The notes below the pieces were generated by a model that saw only the letters and a list, made by a program, of their open reading frames with translations, had not been told where the DNA came from and searched no databases. A program made the position numbers and the translations under genes. From Streptomyces sp. SirexAA-E (GTDB lineage: Bacteria; Actinomycetota; Actinomycetes; Streptomycetales; Streptomycetaceae): DNA of 64,000 nt. Of the stretch, positions 41,288-49,524 are shown piece after piece. Location: the NCBI RefSeq assembly GCF_000177195.2, contig NC_015953.1, forward strand, positions 4,154,001 through 4,218,000. Reading direction: 5' to 3'. Within the stretch, counting starts at the first letter, position 1. Each line of letters opens with the position of its first letter.

Positions 41288-42259
41288 TCAGAGCCGCGCG
41301 AACCGGTCCAGCGCGTCGAGCACCGCACGGCTGGTCGCGGGCCCGCCCAGGTGCCCCGCGCCGTCGATCACCGTCAGTTCGGCACCGGGCCAGGCCTTCG
41401 CCAGCTCCCAGGCGGTGGTCAGCGGGCCGCCCATGTCGAAGCGTCCGTGCACCAGCACCCCCGGGACGCCCGCCAGCCGGACCGCGTCGCGGATCAGCTG
41501 CCCCTCCTCCAGCCAGGCGGCGTGCGAGAAGTAGTGCGAGCAGATCCGGACGAGCGCCTGCCGGTCGCGGTCCGGGCGGCCGCTGTACGGGGGCGGGCCG
41601 CTCCAGTTCTCCATGGAGAGCACCGCGTCCTCCCAGGCGCACCAGTCGGCCGTGGCCCGCGCCCGTACCTCCGGGTCGGGGCTCTCCATCCGCCGGGCGT
41701 ACGCGGCGACCAGGTCCCCGGGGCCCGCCGCCTCCGGGACGCCCGCGCGGAAGAGGTCCCAGGCCTCGGGGAAGAACGCGCCCGCGCCCCGGTAGAGCCA
41801 GTCGATCTCGCTGCGCCGGGTCGTCGTCACCGCCGGGATCACGATCTCCGAGACCCGCTCGGGGTGCTGCTCGGCGTAGGCCAGGATCAGCGTGGAGCCC
41901 CAGGAGCCGCCGTACAGCAGCCACTGCTCGATGCCGAGGTGGCGGCGCAGGAGTTCCATGTCGGCGATCAGGTGGGCGGTGGTGTTGTGCCGCATGTCGG
42001 CGGCCGGGTCGCTCGCGTGCGGGGTGGAGCGGCCGCAGTTGCGCTGGTCGAAGAGGACGACCCGGTAGCGGTCCGGGTCGAAGAACCGCCGGGCCCGGGT
42101 GGTGCACCCCGAGCCGGGACCGCCGTGGACGACGAGGGCGGGCTTGCCGGCCGGATTTCCGCAGACCTCCCAGTACACGAGGTTGCCGTCGCCGGCATCG
42201 AGCATCCCCCGGTCGTACGGCTCGGTCGGCGGGTACGGCTGGTCGGGCTTCCGGTCCAC
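41288..42259 (-). CDS. pip: proline iminopeptidase
   Basis: A 323-residue alpha/beta hydrolase that removes N-terminal proline from peptides. The oxyanion loop HGGPG is at 45-49, and the nucleophile is GGSWGS with Ser119. The Asp in HGRFDM and the His in GAGHLG complete the triad. The family motif DQRNCGRSTP lies at 71-80. The GTG at 42259 has GGAGAGG upstream; the longer frame is not conserved. Its end lies 48 bases before the aldo/keto reductase start. Confidence 0.92.
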   Translation of the reverse strand: MDRKPDQPYPPTEPYDRGMLDAGDGNLVYWEVCGNPAGKPALVVHGGPGSGCTTRARRFFDPDRYRVVLFDQRNCGRSTPHASDPAADMRHNTTAHLIADMELLRRHLGIEQWLLYGGSWGSTLILAYAEQHPERVSEIVIPAVTTTRRSEIDWLYRGAGAFFPEAWDLFRAGVPEAAGPGDLVAAYARRMESPDPEVRARATADWCAWEDAVLSMENWSGPPPYSGRPDRDRQALVRICSHYFSHAAWLEEGQLIRDAVRLAGVPGVLVHGRFDMGGPLTTAWELAKAWPGAELTVIDGAGHLGGPATSRAVLDALDRFARL

Positions 42260-42393
42260 GGTGGCCTCTCCGTCTCGGGGGTGCGCACGTCCGTCCGCGG
42301 CGGGCGCGCGGGGGCGGCCGAACAACGGCCCCGAGCTTAGCCAGAGCGACCCGCCCTCTAGCGGCTTGCTCGGGACTGCGCTAAACAGCTCCC

Positions 42394-45300
42394 ATGCAAT
42401 CAAGAATGCGCATCAAGGGAGCATTAATCGGCGCCGTGTTCGGTCTCCTGACCGTGCTCGCGGGTCCCGGCGTCGCCCGAGCCGAACCGACCGCCGTCAC
42501 CACCGGGGACACCGCCACCGGGAGCACCACCGCAGGGGACGTCACCACCGTCGGGAACGTCACCGGCTTCGAGGCCGACGGTTCCGTCTACCGTTTTCGC
42601 GCGGGCGCCGCCGCGGCCCGCGTCAGTTTCGTGTCCGCCGAGACCTTCCGGATCGAGCTCGCGCCGGACGGTGAGTTCACCGACCCGACCGGCGACGACA
42701 TCGTGCTGGCTCAGGGGGCCGCACCCGCCACCCGCTGGAAGGACCGCGGCGACCGCTACGACCTCAGCACGTCCGAGGTCACGCTGCGGGTCCACAAGTC
42801 ACCGCTGCGCTTCGCCCTGTACCGCTCCGACGGCACCCGGGTGTGGTCCGAGACCGAGGGGATCGGCTGGGACGACGAGAGGACCACCCAGACCCTGGCC
42901 CGCGGTGCCCGCGAGCAGTTCTACGGCGGCGGCATGCAGAACGGCCGGGGCAACACCTCGCACCGCGGCGAGACCGTCGAGGTGAGCGTCGACTACGACT
43001 GGGACGACGGGGGCCATCCCAACTCGGTCCCGTTCTACCTCTCCTCGGCCGGTTACGGCGTCTTCCGCAACACCTACGCCCCCAACACCTACTCCTTCAC
43101 CGACCCGGTGAGCGCGAGCGCCCGGGAACGCCGCTTCGACGCCTACTACTTCACCGGCGACGCCAAGGACGTCATCGGCCAGTACACCGACCTCACCGGC
43201 AAGCCCTTCCTGCCGCCCGTCTACGGGATGGAGATCGGCGACGCGGACTGCTACCTCCACAACGCCAACCGCGGTGAACGGCACACCCTCGACGCGCTGG
43301 AGGTCGCCGACGGCTACCTCGAACACGACATGCCCAACGGCTGGATGCTCGTCAACGACGGGTACGGCTGCGGCTACGAGAACCTGCCGGAGACCGCCGA
43401 GGGACTCCAGGACCGCGGCACGCAGCTCGGGCTGTGGACCGAGGACGGTATCGAGAAGATCGGCGACCAGGTCAGGGCCGGGCAGCGGGTCGCCAAGCTC
43501 GACGTGGCCTGGGTCGGCGCCGGCTACAAGTTCGCGCTCGACGGCTGCAAGGACGCCTACAAGGGCATCGAGGACAACAGCGACGCCCGCGGCTTCACCT
43601 GGGCACCGGAGAGCTGGTCGGGCGCCCAGCGCTGCGGAGTGCAGTGGTCCGGCGACCAGACCGGCAGCTGGGAGTACATACGCTGGCAGATCCCCACGTA
43701 CGCGGGCGCCACGATGTCCGGGCTCGCCTACACCACCGGTGACGTCGACGGCATCTTCGGCGGCAGCGCCAAGACGTACACCCGCGACCTCCAGTGGAAG
43801 ATGCTCCTCGGCACCACGATGACCATGGACGGATGGGCGGCCAACGACAAGCAGCCCTTCCGGTACGGGGAGCCGTACACCTCGGTCAACCGCGACTACC
43901 TGAAGCTGAAGGAGTCGCTGCTGCCCTACCAGTACTCCTACGCCCACGAGGCGACCAAGACCGGTGTCGGTATGGTCCGCCCGCTCGCCCTGGAGTACCC
44001 GGACGACCCCAGGGCCTCGGGCGACGCGGCGAAGTACGAATTCCTCTCGGGCGAGGACTTCCTCGTCGCGCCCGTCTACGAGGACTCCACCGAGCGCGAC
44101 GGCATCTACCTGCCGAAGGGCACCTGGATCGACTACTGGAGCGGACGCACCTACAAGGGGCCGACCACGATCGACGACTACAGCGCTCCGCTGGACACCC
44201 TGCCCCTCTTCGTGAAGGCCGGGGCGGCTATTCCGATGTGGCCCGGCATCCGTTCGTACACGGACCGCACGGCGGACTCCGCGCTCGCCTGGGACGTCTA
44301 TCCGCAGGGCGACTCGTCGTTCACCCTCTACGAGGACGACGGCGTGACGCGTGAACACCGGGACGGCGCGTACGCCACCCAGCGTGCGGAGGTCGACGCA
44401 CCGGTCCGGGGCGCGGGCGACGTCGCCATACGCATCGGCGCGAGCAAGGGCGGTTTCGCGGGCAAGCAGAGCGAGCGGCCGTACCAGTTCAGCGTGCACA
44501 CCGGTTCCGCACCGCGCGCCGTCGAACTCGCGGGCAAGCTCCCCCGGCTGGGCTCCGAGGCCGCGTACGAGAAGGCGGCGGCGGGCTGGTGGTACGACAA
44601 GGACGACCGCGGCGGCGTGGTGAAGATCAAGACGCGTCCGCTGAGCACCGCCGAGCCGTTCACCCTGAGGCTCGACGGCACCAGCGCCGTCGGTGGCCGC
44701 ACCCCCACGGCCGCGGCGACGCTCTCCGCGCCGCGCGGTCAGGAGATCGGGGCCGGGACCGCGGGCACGGTCGCCGTCGATGTCACCGCCGGCACCGCCG
44801 ACGTGACGGACGCCGAGATCACGCTCGACGTCCCCGACGGCTGGCAGGCGACCCCCGCCCGCGTCAAGGGCCGCATCCCCGCAGGCAGGACGGAGAGGGT
44901 GCGGGTCGCCGTCGTTCCCGCCGAGGACGCGGAGCTCGGCGAGGCGTCGGTCACGGCGCTCGTCCGCCATCGCGCGAGGGGCGAGTCGCGCGCGGCCGTC
45001 CAGCGGTTCGCGGTGGACGTGACGCCGCCGCCCCCGACCGCCGACGCCTGGGCGAGCGACCTGGACTGGCTCCGGGACACCAACGGCTACGGCCCGGCGG
45101 AACGCGATCGGTCCAACGGCGAGTCGGGAGCGGCCGACGGACGCACCCTCACCCTCGCGGGGAAGACCTACGCCAAGGGGATCGGCGTCCACGCCGACTC
45201 CGACATCGAGGTGTACACCGGCGGCCGGTGCACGGCGTTCACGGCCGACGTCGGCATCGACGACGAGATCGACGGTTACGGCGAGGTCGCCTTCTCCGTC

Positions 45301-45477
45301 GAGGCGGACGGCGCGGTGGTGTGGACCTCGCCGAAGATGACCGGGGCGTCGAAGACCGTACCGGTGGACGTGCCGCTCGACGGGGCACGCCATGTACGCC
45401 TGAAGGTCACCGACACCAATGGCTCCAAGACCGGTGATCACGGGGACTGGGCGGCCGCCCGGTTCACCTGCTCGTAA
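42394..45477 (+). CDS. secreted GH31 glycosidase with NEW3-like and NPCBM domains
   Basis: A 1027-residue exported alpha-glycosidase. The signal peptide ends at ARA-EP near residue 30. Residues 60-680 are the GH31 N-beta domain and barrel, with nucleophile Asp370 in KLDVAWVG and acid/base Asp421 in WSGDQTGSW. Residues 685-770 form the proximal beta domain. Residues about 780-870 look like a NEW3 Ig-like domain, and about 880-1027 an NPCBM sugar-binding domain (TYAKGIGVHADSDIEVYTGGRCTAFTADVGID). Substrate is uncertain: alpha-glucosidase is the default, but NPCBM-bearing GH31 enzymes include alpha-galactosidases. No ribosome binding site is seen; TAAACA ends six bases before the ATG, so leaderless initiation is possible. 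Confidence 0.87.
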   Translation: MQSRMRIKGALIGAVFGLLTVLAGPGVARAEPTAVTTGDTATGSTTAGDVTTVGNVTGFEADGSVYRFRAGAAAARVSFVSAETFRIELAPDGEFTDPTGDDIVLAQGAAPATRWKDRGDRYDLSTSEVTLRVHKSPLRFALYRSDGTRVWSETEGIGWDDERTTQTLARGAREQFYGGGMQNGRGNTSHRGETVEVSVDYDWDDGGHPNSVPFYLSSAGYGVFRNTYAPNTYSFTDPVSASARERRFDAYYFTGDAKDVIGQYTDLTGKPFLPPVYGMEIGDADCYLHNANRGERHTLDALEVADGYLEHDMPNGWMLVNDGYGCGYENLPETAEGLQDRGTQLGLWTEDGIEKIGDQVRAGQRVAKLDVAWVGAGYKFALDGCKDAYKGIEDNSDARGFTWAPESWSGAQRCGVQWSGDQTGSWEYIRWQIPTYAGATMSGLAYTTGDVDGIFGGSAKTYTRDLQWKMLLGTTMTMDGWAANDKQPFRYGEPYTSVNRDYLKLKESLLPYQYSYAHEATKTGVGMVRPLALEYPDDPRASGDAAKYEFLSGEDFLVAPVYEDSTERDGIYLPKGTWIDYWSGRTYKGPTTIDDYSAPLDTLPLFVKAGAAIPMWPGIRSYTDRTADSALAWDVYPQGDSSFTLYEDDGVTREHRDGAYATQRAEVDAPVRGAGDVAIRIGASKGGFAGKQSERPYQFSVHTGSAPRAVELAGKLPRLGSEAAYEKAAAGWWYDKDDRGGVVKIKTRPLSTAEPFTLRLDGTSAVGGRTPTAAATLSAPRGQEIGAGTAGTVAVDVTAGTADVTDAEITLDVPDGWQATPARVKGRIPAGRTERVRVAVVPAEDAELGEASVTALVRHRARGESRAAVQRFAVDVTPPPPTADAWASDLDWLRDTNGYGPAERDRSNGESGAADGRTLTLAGKTYAKGIGVHADSDIEVYTGGRCTAFTADVGIDDEIDGYGEVAFSVEADGAVVWTSPKMTGASKTVPVDVPLDGARHVRLKVTDTNGSKTGDHGDWAAARFTCS

Positions 45478-45563
45478 GGTCCCAGGCGGTGCGGGGCCGG
45501 CCGTCCGCCGGTGCCCCGCACCGTCCCGTCGAACGGCGCCGCCCCGGGCGTAGCCTGGGCGCC

Positions 45564-46064
45564 GTGAACGCGACTCCTCAGGTGCTTGCCGTGCTGGACG
45601 ACCTGCTCGCCTCCGCCGCGCCGGACGAGCGCGGGGCGCTGTGGCATCTCGCCGAGCGGGGCCGCGAGCTGGACGCCAACTACGTGCGCCTCGCGCCGGG
45701 CGCGGCGGTGGGGGAGCACCAGGAGGACACCTTGGACGTCCTGCTGCTCGTCCTCACCGGTGGCGGCCGCCTGCGTACGGGCGACGGCGGCATCCTCGAC
45801 CTGGCCCCGACCACCGTGATCTGGCTGCCCCGGACCTCCCGCCGCGCCCTGGAGGCCGGGCCCGAGGGGCTGACGTACCTCACGGTGCACCGCCGCCGCC
45901 CGGGTCTCGCGATCACGTCGGCGCCGGTCCGGGCGCCCACGGCCCAGGAGGGCGGCGAGGCCCCCTGCATGCTGGACCTGGTCTGCCCGGAGTGCGGGCG
46001 GCTGTCGGCGGACCGGGCGCCGAGATTCTGCAGTGCCTGCGGAGAGCGGTTCCCGGAGCGCTGA
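45564..46064 (+). CDS. cupin-like protein with C-terminal zinc ribbon
   Basis: A 166-residue protein. Residues 20-115 have a cupin pattern (YVRLAPGAAVGEHQEDTLDVLLLVLTGGGRL ... LAPTTVIWLPRTSRRAL). The metal ligands are incomplete, with one clear His near Gly-Glu-His. Residues about 137-163 form a zinc ribbon with two CxxC pairs (CPEC and CSAC). A binding or sensory role is more likely than catalysis. TAGCCT (45551-45556) ends seven bases before the GTG and there is no Shine-Dalgarno, indicating leaderless expression. Confidence 0.7.
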   Translation: MNATPQVLAVLDDLLASAAPDERGALWHLAERGRELDANYVRLAPGAAVGEHQEDTLDVLLLVLTGGGRLRTGDGGILDLAPTTVIWLPRTSRRALEAGPEGLTYLTVHRRRPGLAITSAPVRAPTAQEGGEAPCMLDLVCPECGRLSADRAPRFCSACGERFPER

Positions 46065-46082
46065 CGTCCGCCGAGGCGGACC

Positions 46083-46862
46083 CTAGGCCAGGCCCCCGTT
46101 GCTCATCAGCAGCTGCCCGTTGATCCACCGGCCCTGCGGAGAGCACAGGAAGTCCACCAGGTGCGCGGTGTCCTGGGGGGTGCCGAGGCGGCCGGCCGGG
46201 GTGGCGGAAGCCAGGCTCTGCTTGGCCTCCGGGGACATCCAGCCGGTGTCCACCGGGCCCGGGTCGACGACGTTCGCCGTCACACCGAGGTGCGCCAGTT
46301 CGCGGGCGGCGGCCAGGGTGATGCGGTCCAGGGCACCCTTGCTCGCCCCGTACGGCAGATTGCCGACCGTGTGGTCGCTGGTCAGCGCGATGATCCGGCC
46401 GGTCCCCGGGGCGGAGCGGAAGCGCAGCCCGAACGCGCGGATCAGCAGCCAGGAGGCCCGGGCGTTGACGGCGAAGTGCCGGTCGAAGCTCTCCAGCGAG
46501 GTGTCGAGCAGCCCGGAGTCCACCGACTCGGCGTGGCACATCACCAGCGCGGTCACCGGCCCGAGCCGGCTCTCGGCCTCGTCGAGGACGCGCCCGGGGG
46601 CGTCGGGGTCGGTGAGGTCCGCCTCGATCGCGACGGAGGCGGCGCCCCGCTTGGTGAGCTCGGCGGTGATCGCCTCGGTGGCGCCCTGCTCGACCCCCCA
46701 CTCCATACGCAGGTCGTACGGAGTCCAGTAGGTGAAGGCGATGTCCCAGCCCGAGGCGGCCAGTTGGCGGGCGATCCCGGCGCCGATGCCGATCGTGCGG
46801 CCCACGCCGGTGATCAGGGCGAGCGGACGACGGGGGATCTCCTGCGCGGGTGTCGTGGTCAC
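46083..46862 (-). CDS. short-chain dehydrogenase/reductase
   Basis: A 259-residue classical SDR with cofactor motif ITGVGRTIGIGAGIA (about 17-31). The catalytic residues are Ser162, Tyr171 and Lys175 (YGASK). The C-terminal segment RWINGQLLMSNGG is like that of 3-oxoacyl-ACP reductases. Substrate unknown. It follows the CsoR/CstR-like gene by 75 bases on the same strand, so it may be in that regulator's operon, though a GC-rich hairpin-like stretch lies between. The GTG start has a weak ribosome binding site. Confidence 0.82.
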   Translation of the reverse strand: MTTTPAQEIPRRPLALITGVGRTIGIGAGIARQLAASGWDIAFTYWTPYDLRMEWGVEQGATEAITAELTKRGAASVAIEADLTDPDAPGRVLDEAESRLGPVTALVMCHAESVDSGLLDTSLESFDRHFAVNARASWLLIRAFGLRFRSAPGTGRIIALTSDHTVGNLPYGASKGALDRITLAAARELAHLGVTANVVDPGPVDTGWMSPEAKQSLASATPAGRLGTPQDTAHLVDFLCSPQGRWINGQLLMSNGGLA

Positions 46863-46937
46863 AGGCAGGAATGGTCCGCGACCGGCCGCGGGCGGGGCAA
46901 ATGCTTTTGTCCCGGCCCGCGACGGCCGCCAAGGGCC

Positions 46938-47216
46938 TCAGGCCAGCGAGAGGAAGAGCTTCTCCAGCCGGGCGCGCATCCGGTCCTTGTCGGCGGCCGT
47001 CCCGCCCTCCTCGGCCAGGCACTGCTCCAGGCCCGTCGCGATGATCGAGAACCCGGCCCGGTCCAGAGCGCGGGAGGCGGCGGCCAGCTGGGTCACGACG
47101 TCCTCGCAGTCCCGGCCCTCCTCGATCATGCGAATGACCCCGGCGATCTGTCCCTGGGCCCGGCGGAGCCGGTTGAGGACCGACTTCAGCTCGTCGGCCG
47201 CCATGTCGAGCTGCAT
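46938..47216 (-). CDS. CsoR/CstR-type (DUF156) repressor, His ligand missing
   Basis: A 92-residue all-helical repressor. DELKSVLNRLRRAQGQIAGVIRMIEEGRDCEDVVTQLAAASRAL is the family core. In copper-sensing CsoR, the metal site is Cys-x24-His-x3-Cys. Here the positions are Cys37, Gly62 and Cys66, so the His is absent. Two Cys without the His is the arrangement of CstR, which senses persulfides, or of other non-copper members. The ATG at 47216 follows GGAGG-type sequence. Two G/C-tract palindromes upstream (47233-47271) fit an autoregulated operator. It is perhaps followed by the SDR gene. Confidence 0.8.
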   Translation of the reverse strand: MQLDMAADELKSVLNRLRRAQGQIAGVIRMIEEGRDCEDVVTQLAAASRALDRAGFSIIATGLEQCLAEEGGTAADKDRMRARLEKLFLSLA

Positions 47217-47232
47217 GGTTCCTCCCGATCGC

Positions 47233-47271
47233 GTACTCCCCGGGGAGTCGCGTGCACACCCCGGGGAGTAC
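47233..47271. promoter_or_regulatory. CsoR-family operator: 13-bp inverted repeat of two CCCCGGGG blocks
   Basis: GTACTCCCCGGGG (47233-47245) and CCCCGGGGAGTAC (47259-47271) are exact reverse complements separated by 13 bases. Within them, ACTCCCCGGGGAGT (47235-47248) is itself a 14-bp palindrome. G/C tracts flanked by TA are typical of CsoR/CstR operators. It lies 17 bases before the repressor start. Confidence 0.65.
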
Positions 47272-47316
47272 GGTACGGCGCGGCCGGCCGTGAGGCCGGG
47301 CCTGTACGGTTCTCGG

Positions 47317-47925
47317 TCACCCACCCGCATCCGACTCCCGCCGTGAGCCGGAGGCCAGGAGCGCGGCGGTGAAGTCCGCCAGCTGAGCGCGCATCGTCTC
47401 CCGTGGCACGTGCTTCTCGCCGGCCAGGTGCTCGACGAGATCGGCTCGCGTGGCGGCGAGCAGGACGTGGGCGGCGAAGCCGCTGTCGGGCAGTCCGGGG
47501 ATCTGCTCCAGCACCGCTCGCAGCATGCTGTGCCACCGCTCGTAGTGCTCCGCCCGGTACGGGCTCCCGCTCCCGCTCTCCTCCAGGGCCAGCGCCAGGC
47601 TCCGGTTGTCGAGTTTGAAGCAGAGGGTGGCGTCGAGCAGGGCGGGCACGCGGTCCTGCGGTGGGGTCGCCGGCCCCAGGGGCGGCGGGCCGGACTCGAC
47701 GGCCTTCCTGATCGGTTCGAGCCGTGCCTCGTACAGGGCGCGGAGCAGCCCTGCCCGATCGCCGAAGGCGCGGAAGATCGTGCCCTTGCCGACCTGGGCC
47801 GCCGCCGCGACGTCGGCCATGGTGACGTCGTCCGGGCTTTCGCAGCGTCCGAAGAGGGCGTCGGCGGCCGCGAGGACCGCCTCCCGGTTGCGGGCGGCGT
47901 CCTTGCGGGACCTGGGCTCGGGCAT
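47317..47925 (-). CDS. TetR family transcriptional regulator
   Basis: A 202-residue TetR protein. The HTH lies in AVLAAADALFGRCESPDDVTMADVAAAAQVGKGTIFRAFGDRAGLL (about 16-60); the rest is the helical ligand domain. The ATG at 47925 follows GGGAG. It faces a two-gene operon (SnoaL-like, NmrA-like) across 86 bases that contain two CGGACC-type palindromes (47947-47987), so it probably represses both directions. The ligand is unknown but may be related to the NmrA reductase substrate. Confidence 0.85.
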   Translation of the reverse strand: MPEPRSRKDAARNREAVLAAADALFGRCESPDDVTMADVAAAAQVGKGTIFRAFGDRAGLLRALYEARLEPIRKAVESGPPPLGPATPPQDRVPALLDATLCFKLDNRSLALALEESGSGSPYRAEHYERWHSMLRAVLEQIPGLPDSGFAAHVLLAATRADLVEHLAGEKHVPRETMRAQLADFTAALLASGSRRESDAGG

Positions 47926-47946
47926 GCTGCTCCCTCGTTTGCGAAG

Positions 47947-47987
47947 CGGACCGCTGGTCCGTATCGTTGAAGCGGACCCGTAGTCCG
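47947..47987. promoter_or_regulatory. double TetR operator
   Basis: CGGACC-GCT-GGTCCG (47947-47961) and CGGAC-CCGTA-GTCCG (47973-47987) are two 15-bp palindromes whose centres are 26 bases apart in the divergent region between tetR and the SnoaL-like gene. Confidence 0.7.
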
Positions 47988-48011
47988 GATTGTACGACCT
48001 GGAGGACACCC

Positions 48012-48437
48012 ATGTCCGCACCGACTTCCCCGGCGGATCTGTACCGCCACAGCCTGCGACTGCTGCTCGACAAGGACATTCCCGCCTGGGTCGCCCTGTG
48101 GGGCGAGGACGGCCTCATGGAGTTCCCCTTCGCCCCCGAGGGCTGGCCCCGGCGCCTGGAGGGCAGGGAGGCGATAGCCGCCTACATGCGCCACTATCCC
48201 GACCACATCGACCTCCACGACTTCCCCGATCTGCTGATCCACGAGACCGCCGATCCGCAGACGATCGTGGTCGAGATGCGTGGCGTCGGCCGCCTGGTGG
48301 AGACCGGAGCGCCTTTCGACATGACCTACATCGCCGTCGTGACCGTCCGGGACGGGCGCTTCGCCTCGTACCGCGATTACTGGAACCCCCTCGTCCTCCG
48401 TGAGGACGGCGCCGACTTCGCCGGGAGCAGCCGATGA
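48012..48437 (+). CDS. SnoaL-like (NTF2-fold) protein
   Basis: A 141-residue alpha+beta barrel protein: helices at LYRHSLRLLLDKDIPAWVALW, then EFPFAPEG, GREAIAAYMRHY, VVEMRGVGRLVETGAPFDMTYIAVVTVRDGRFASYRDYWNPL. SnoaL-like proteins act as cyclases, isomerases or carriers of small organic molecules. TGGAGG precedes the ATG by six bases. Its stop overlaps the next start by four bases (ATGA), so the two are coupled. It is controlled by the divergent TetR. Confidence 0.82.
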   Translation: MSAPTSPADLYRHSLRLLLDKDIPAWVALWGEDGLMEFPFAPEGWPRRLEGREAIAAYMRHYPDHIDLHDFPDLLIHETADPQTIVVEMRGVGRLVETGAPFDMTYIAVVTVRDGRFASYRDYWNPLVLREDGADFAGSSR

Positions 48438-49282
48438 CCGACACCGGTACCACCCTGGTCATCGGCGCCACGGGCACCACAGGCAGCCGCACCACCGCAC
48501 AGCTGACGGCCGCAGGCCACCGCGTGAGAGCCGCCGGACGACGGGCCGCCCCGGTCGCCGGCGCGGAGCCTGTCACCTTCGACTGGTATGACCCGGCCAC
48601 CCACGCCGCAGCCCTCGACGGCATCGACCGCGTCTACCTCGTACCGCCCGTGGGTGACGTCGAACCGGAGGCGGTCATGCTGCCGTTCCTCCGTCTGGCC
48701 CGTGCCGCGGGGGTACGGCGCGCGGTGCTGCTGAGCTCCTCGGCCGTCCCCGAGGGCGGCCCGGCGGTGGGAACGGTGCACCAGGCCCTGCCCGGTCTGT
48801 TCGAACAGTGGGCGGTACTGCGGCCCTCGTGGTTCATGCAGAACTTCACCGGCACACACGCCCATGCCGCGAGCATCCGCGCGGACGGCGTCATCGCGTC
48901 CGCCACCGGGAGCGGCCGGGTCGGTTTCGTCGATGCCGGGGACATCGCGGCCGTGGCCGTCCGCGCCCTGACCGACGCACAGGCCCCCGACACCGACCTC
49001 GTCCTCACCGGACCCGAGGCGCTCGGCTACGACGACATCGCCGCGATCATCACCGAGGTCACCGGTCGGACCGTGACCCACCGCCGTCTGTCCTACGAGC
49101 AGATGCGCGACCGCCTCACGGCGCAGGTACCGGCGGAGTTCGCCGCGCTGCTGGCCGGTATGGACCGTGCCATCGCCGGAGGCGCGGAGGACCGGACCAC
49201 CGACACCGTCCACCGCCTGACCGGTCGGCCCCCGCGCTCCTTCCGCGCCCTCATCAAGGAAGAGGTGCGAGGCGGCAGCTGA
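48434..49282 (+). CDS. NmrA-like NAD(P)-binding oxidoreductase
   Basis: A 282-residue atypical SDR with Rossmann motif GATGTTG (11-17), RAAGRRAAP in place of the second strand's cofactor contact, and VLLSSSAVPEGG and VLRPSWFMQNFT further on. These are the features of NmrA/TMR-type quinone or NAD(P)H-binding proteins. Paired with the SnoaL-like gene and the TetR, it may modify a small toxic or signalling compound. The end of the gene is two bases from the stop of the DUF397 gene on the other strand. Confidence 0.83.
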   Translation: MTDTGTTLVIGATGTTGSRTTAQLTAAGHRVRAAGRRAAPVAGAEPVTFDWYDPATHAAALDGIDRVYLVPPVGDVEPEAVMLPFLRLARAAGVRRAVLLSSSAVPEGGPAVGTVHQALPGLFEQWAVLRPSWFMQNFTGTHAHAASIRADGVIASATGSGRVGFVDAGDIAAVAVRALTDAQAPDTDLVLTGPEALGYDDIAAIITEVTGRTVTHRRLSYEQMRDRLTAQVPAEFAALLAGMDRAIAGGAEDRTTDTVHRLTGRPPRSFRALIKEEVRGGS

Positions 49283-49284
49283 CG

Positions 49285-49524
49285 TCACACGCGGAGCACG
49301 TCACCGACGAAGGCGGTCCAGGCGGCGGGGGAGACGGTGAGGGCGGGGACGGTCAGGTCCTTGGAGTCCCGCACGTGGACGGCGTGCGGGCAGGCGGCTA
49401 CCTCGACGCAGGCGCCTTGGTCGCCGCTGTACGTGGACTTGGTCCAGGCAACGGCGATCTCGACGCAGTTGCCGCCCTCGTTGCCGCTGTAGCTGCTCTT
49501 GAACCAGTAGAGGTCGGTAGTCAT
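49285..49524 (-). CDS. DUF397 protein with duplicated N-terminal motif
   Basis: A 79-residue Streptomyces DUF397 protein. The hallmark W-x-KSSYSG-x-x-G-x-CVE motif occurs twice: WFKSSYSGNEGGNCVEIA (7-24) and WTKSTYSGDQGACVEVA (27-43). HVRDSKDLTVPALTVSPAAWTAFVGDV follows. Most relatives have one copy and 60-65 residues, so this is an internal tandem duplication. The ATG overlaps the XRE gene stop by four bases. DUF397 proteins accompany XRE/DUF5753 regulators and are thought to modulate them. Confidence 0.88.
   Translation of the reverse strand: MTTDLYWFKSSYSGNEGGNCVEIAVAWTKSTYSGDQGACVEVAACPHAVHVRDSKDLTVPALTVSPAAWTAFVGDVLRV

Noticed and set aside
42799..45441. Reverse-strand frame of 880 codons opposite the GH31 gene
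   Set aside because: Shadow of a real gene; no ribosome binding site or domain, while the plus strand has catalytic GH31 motifs.
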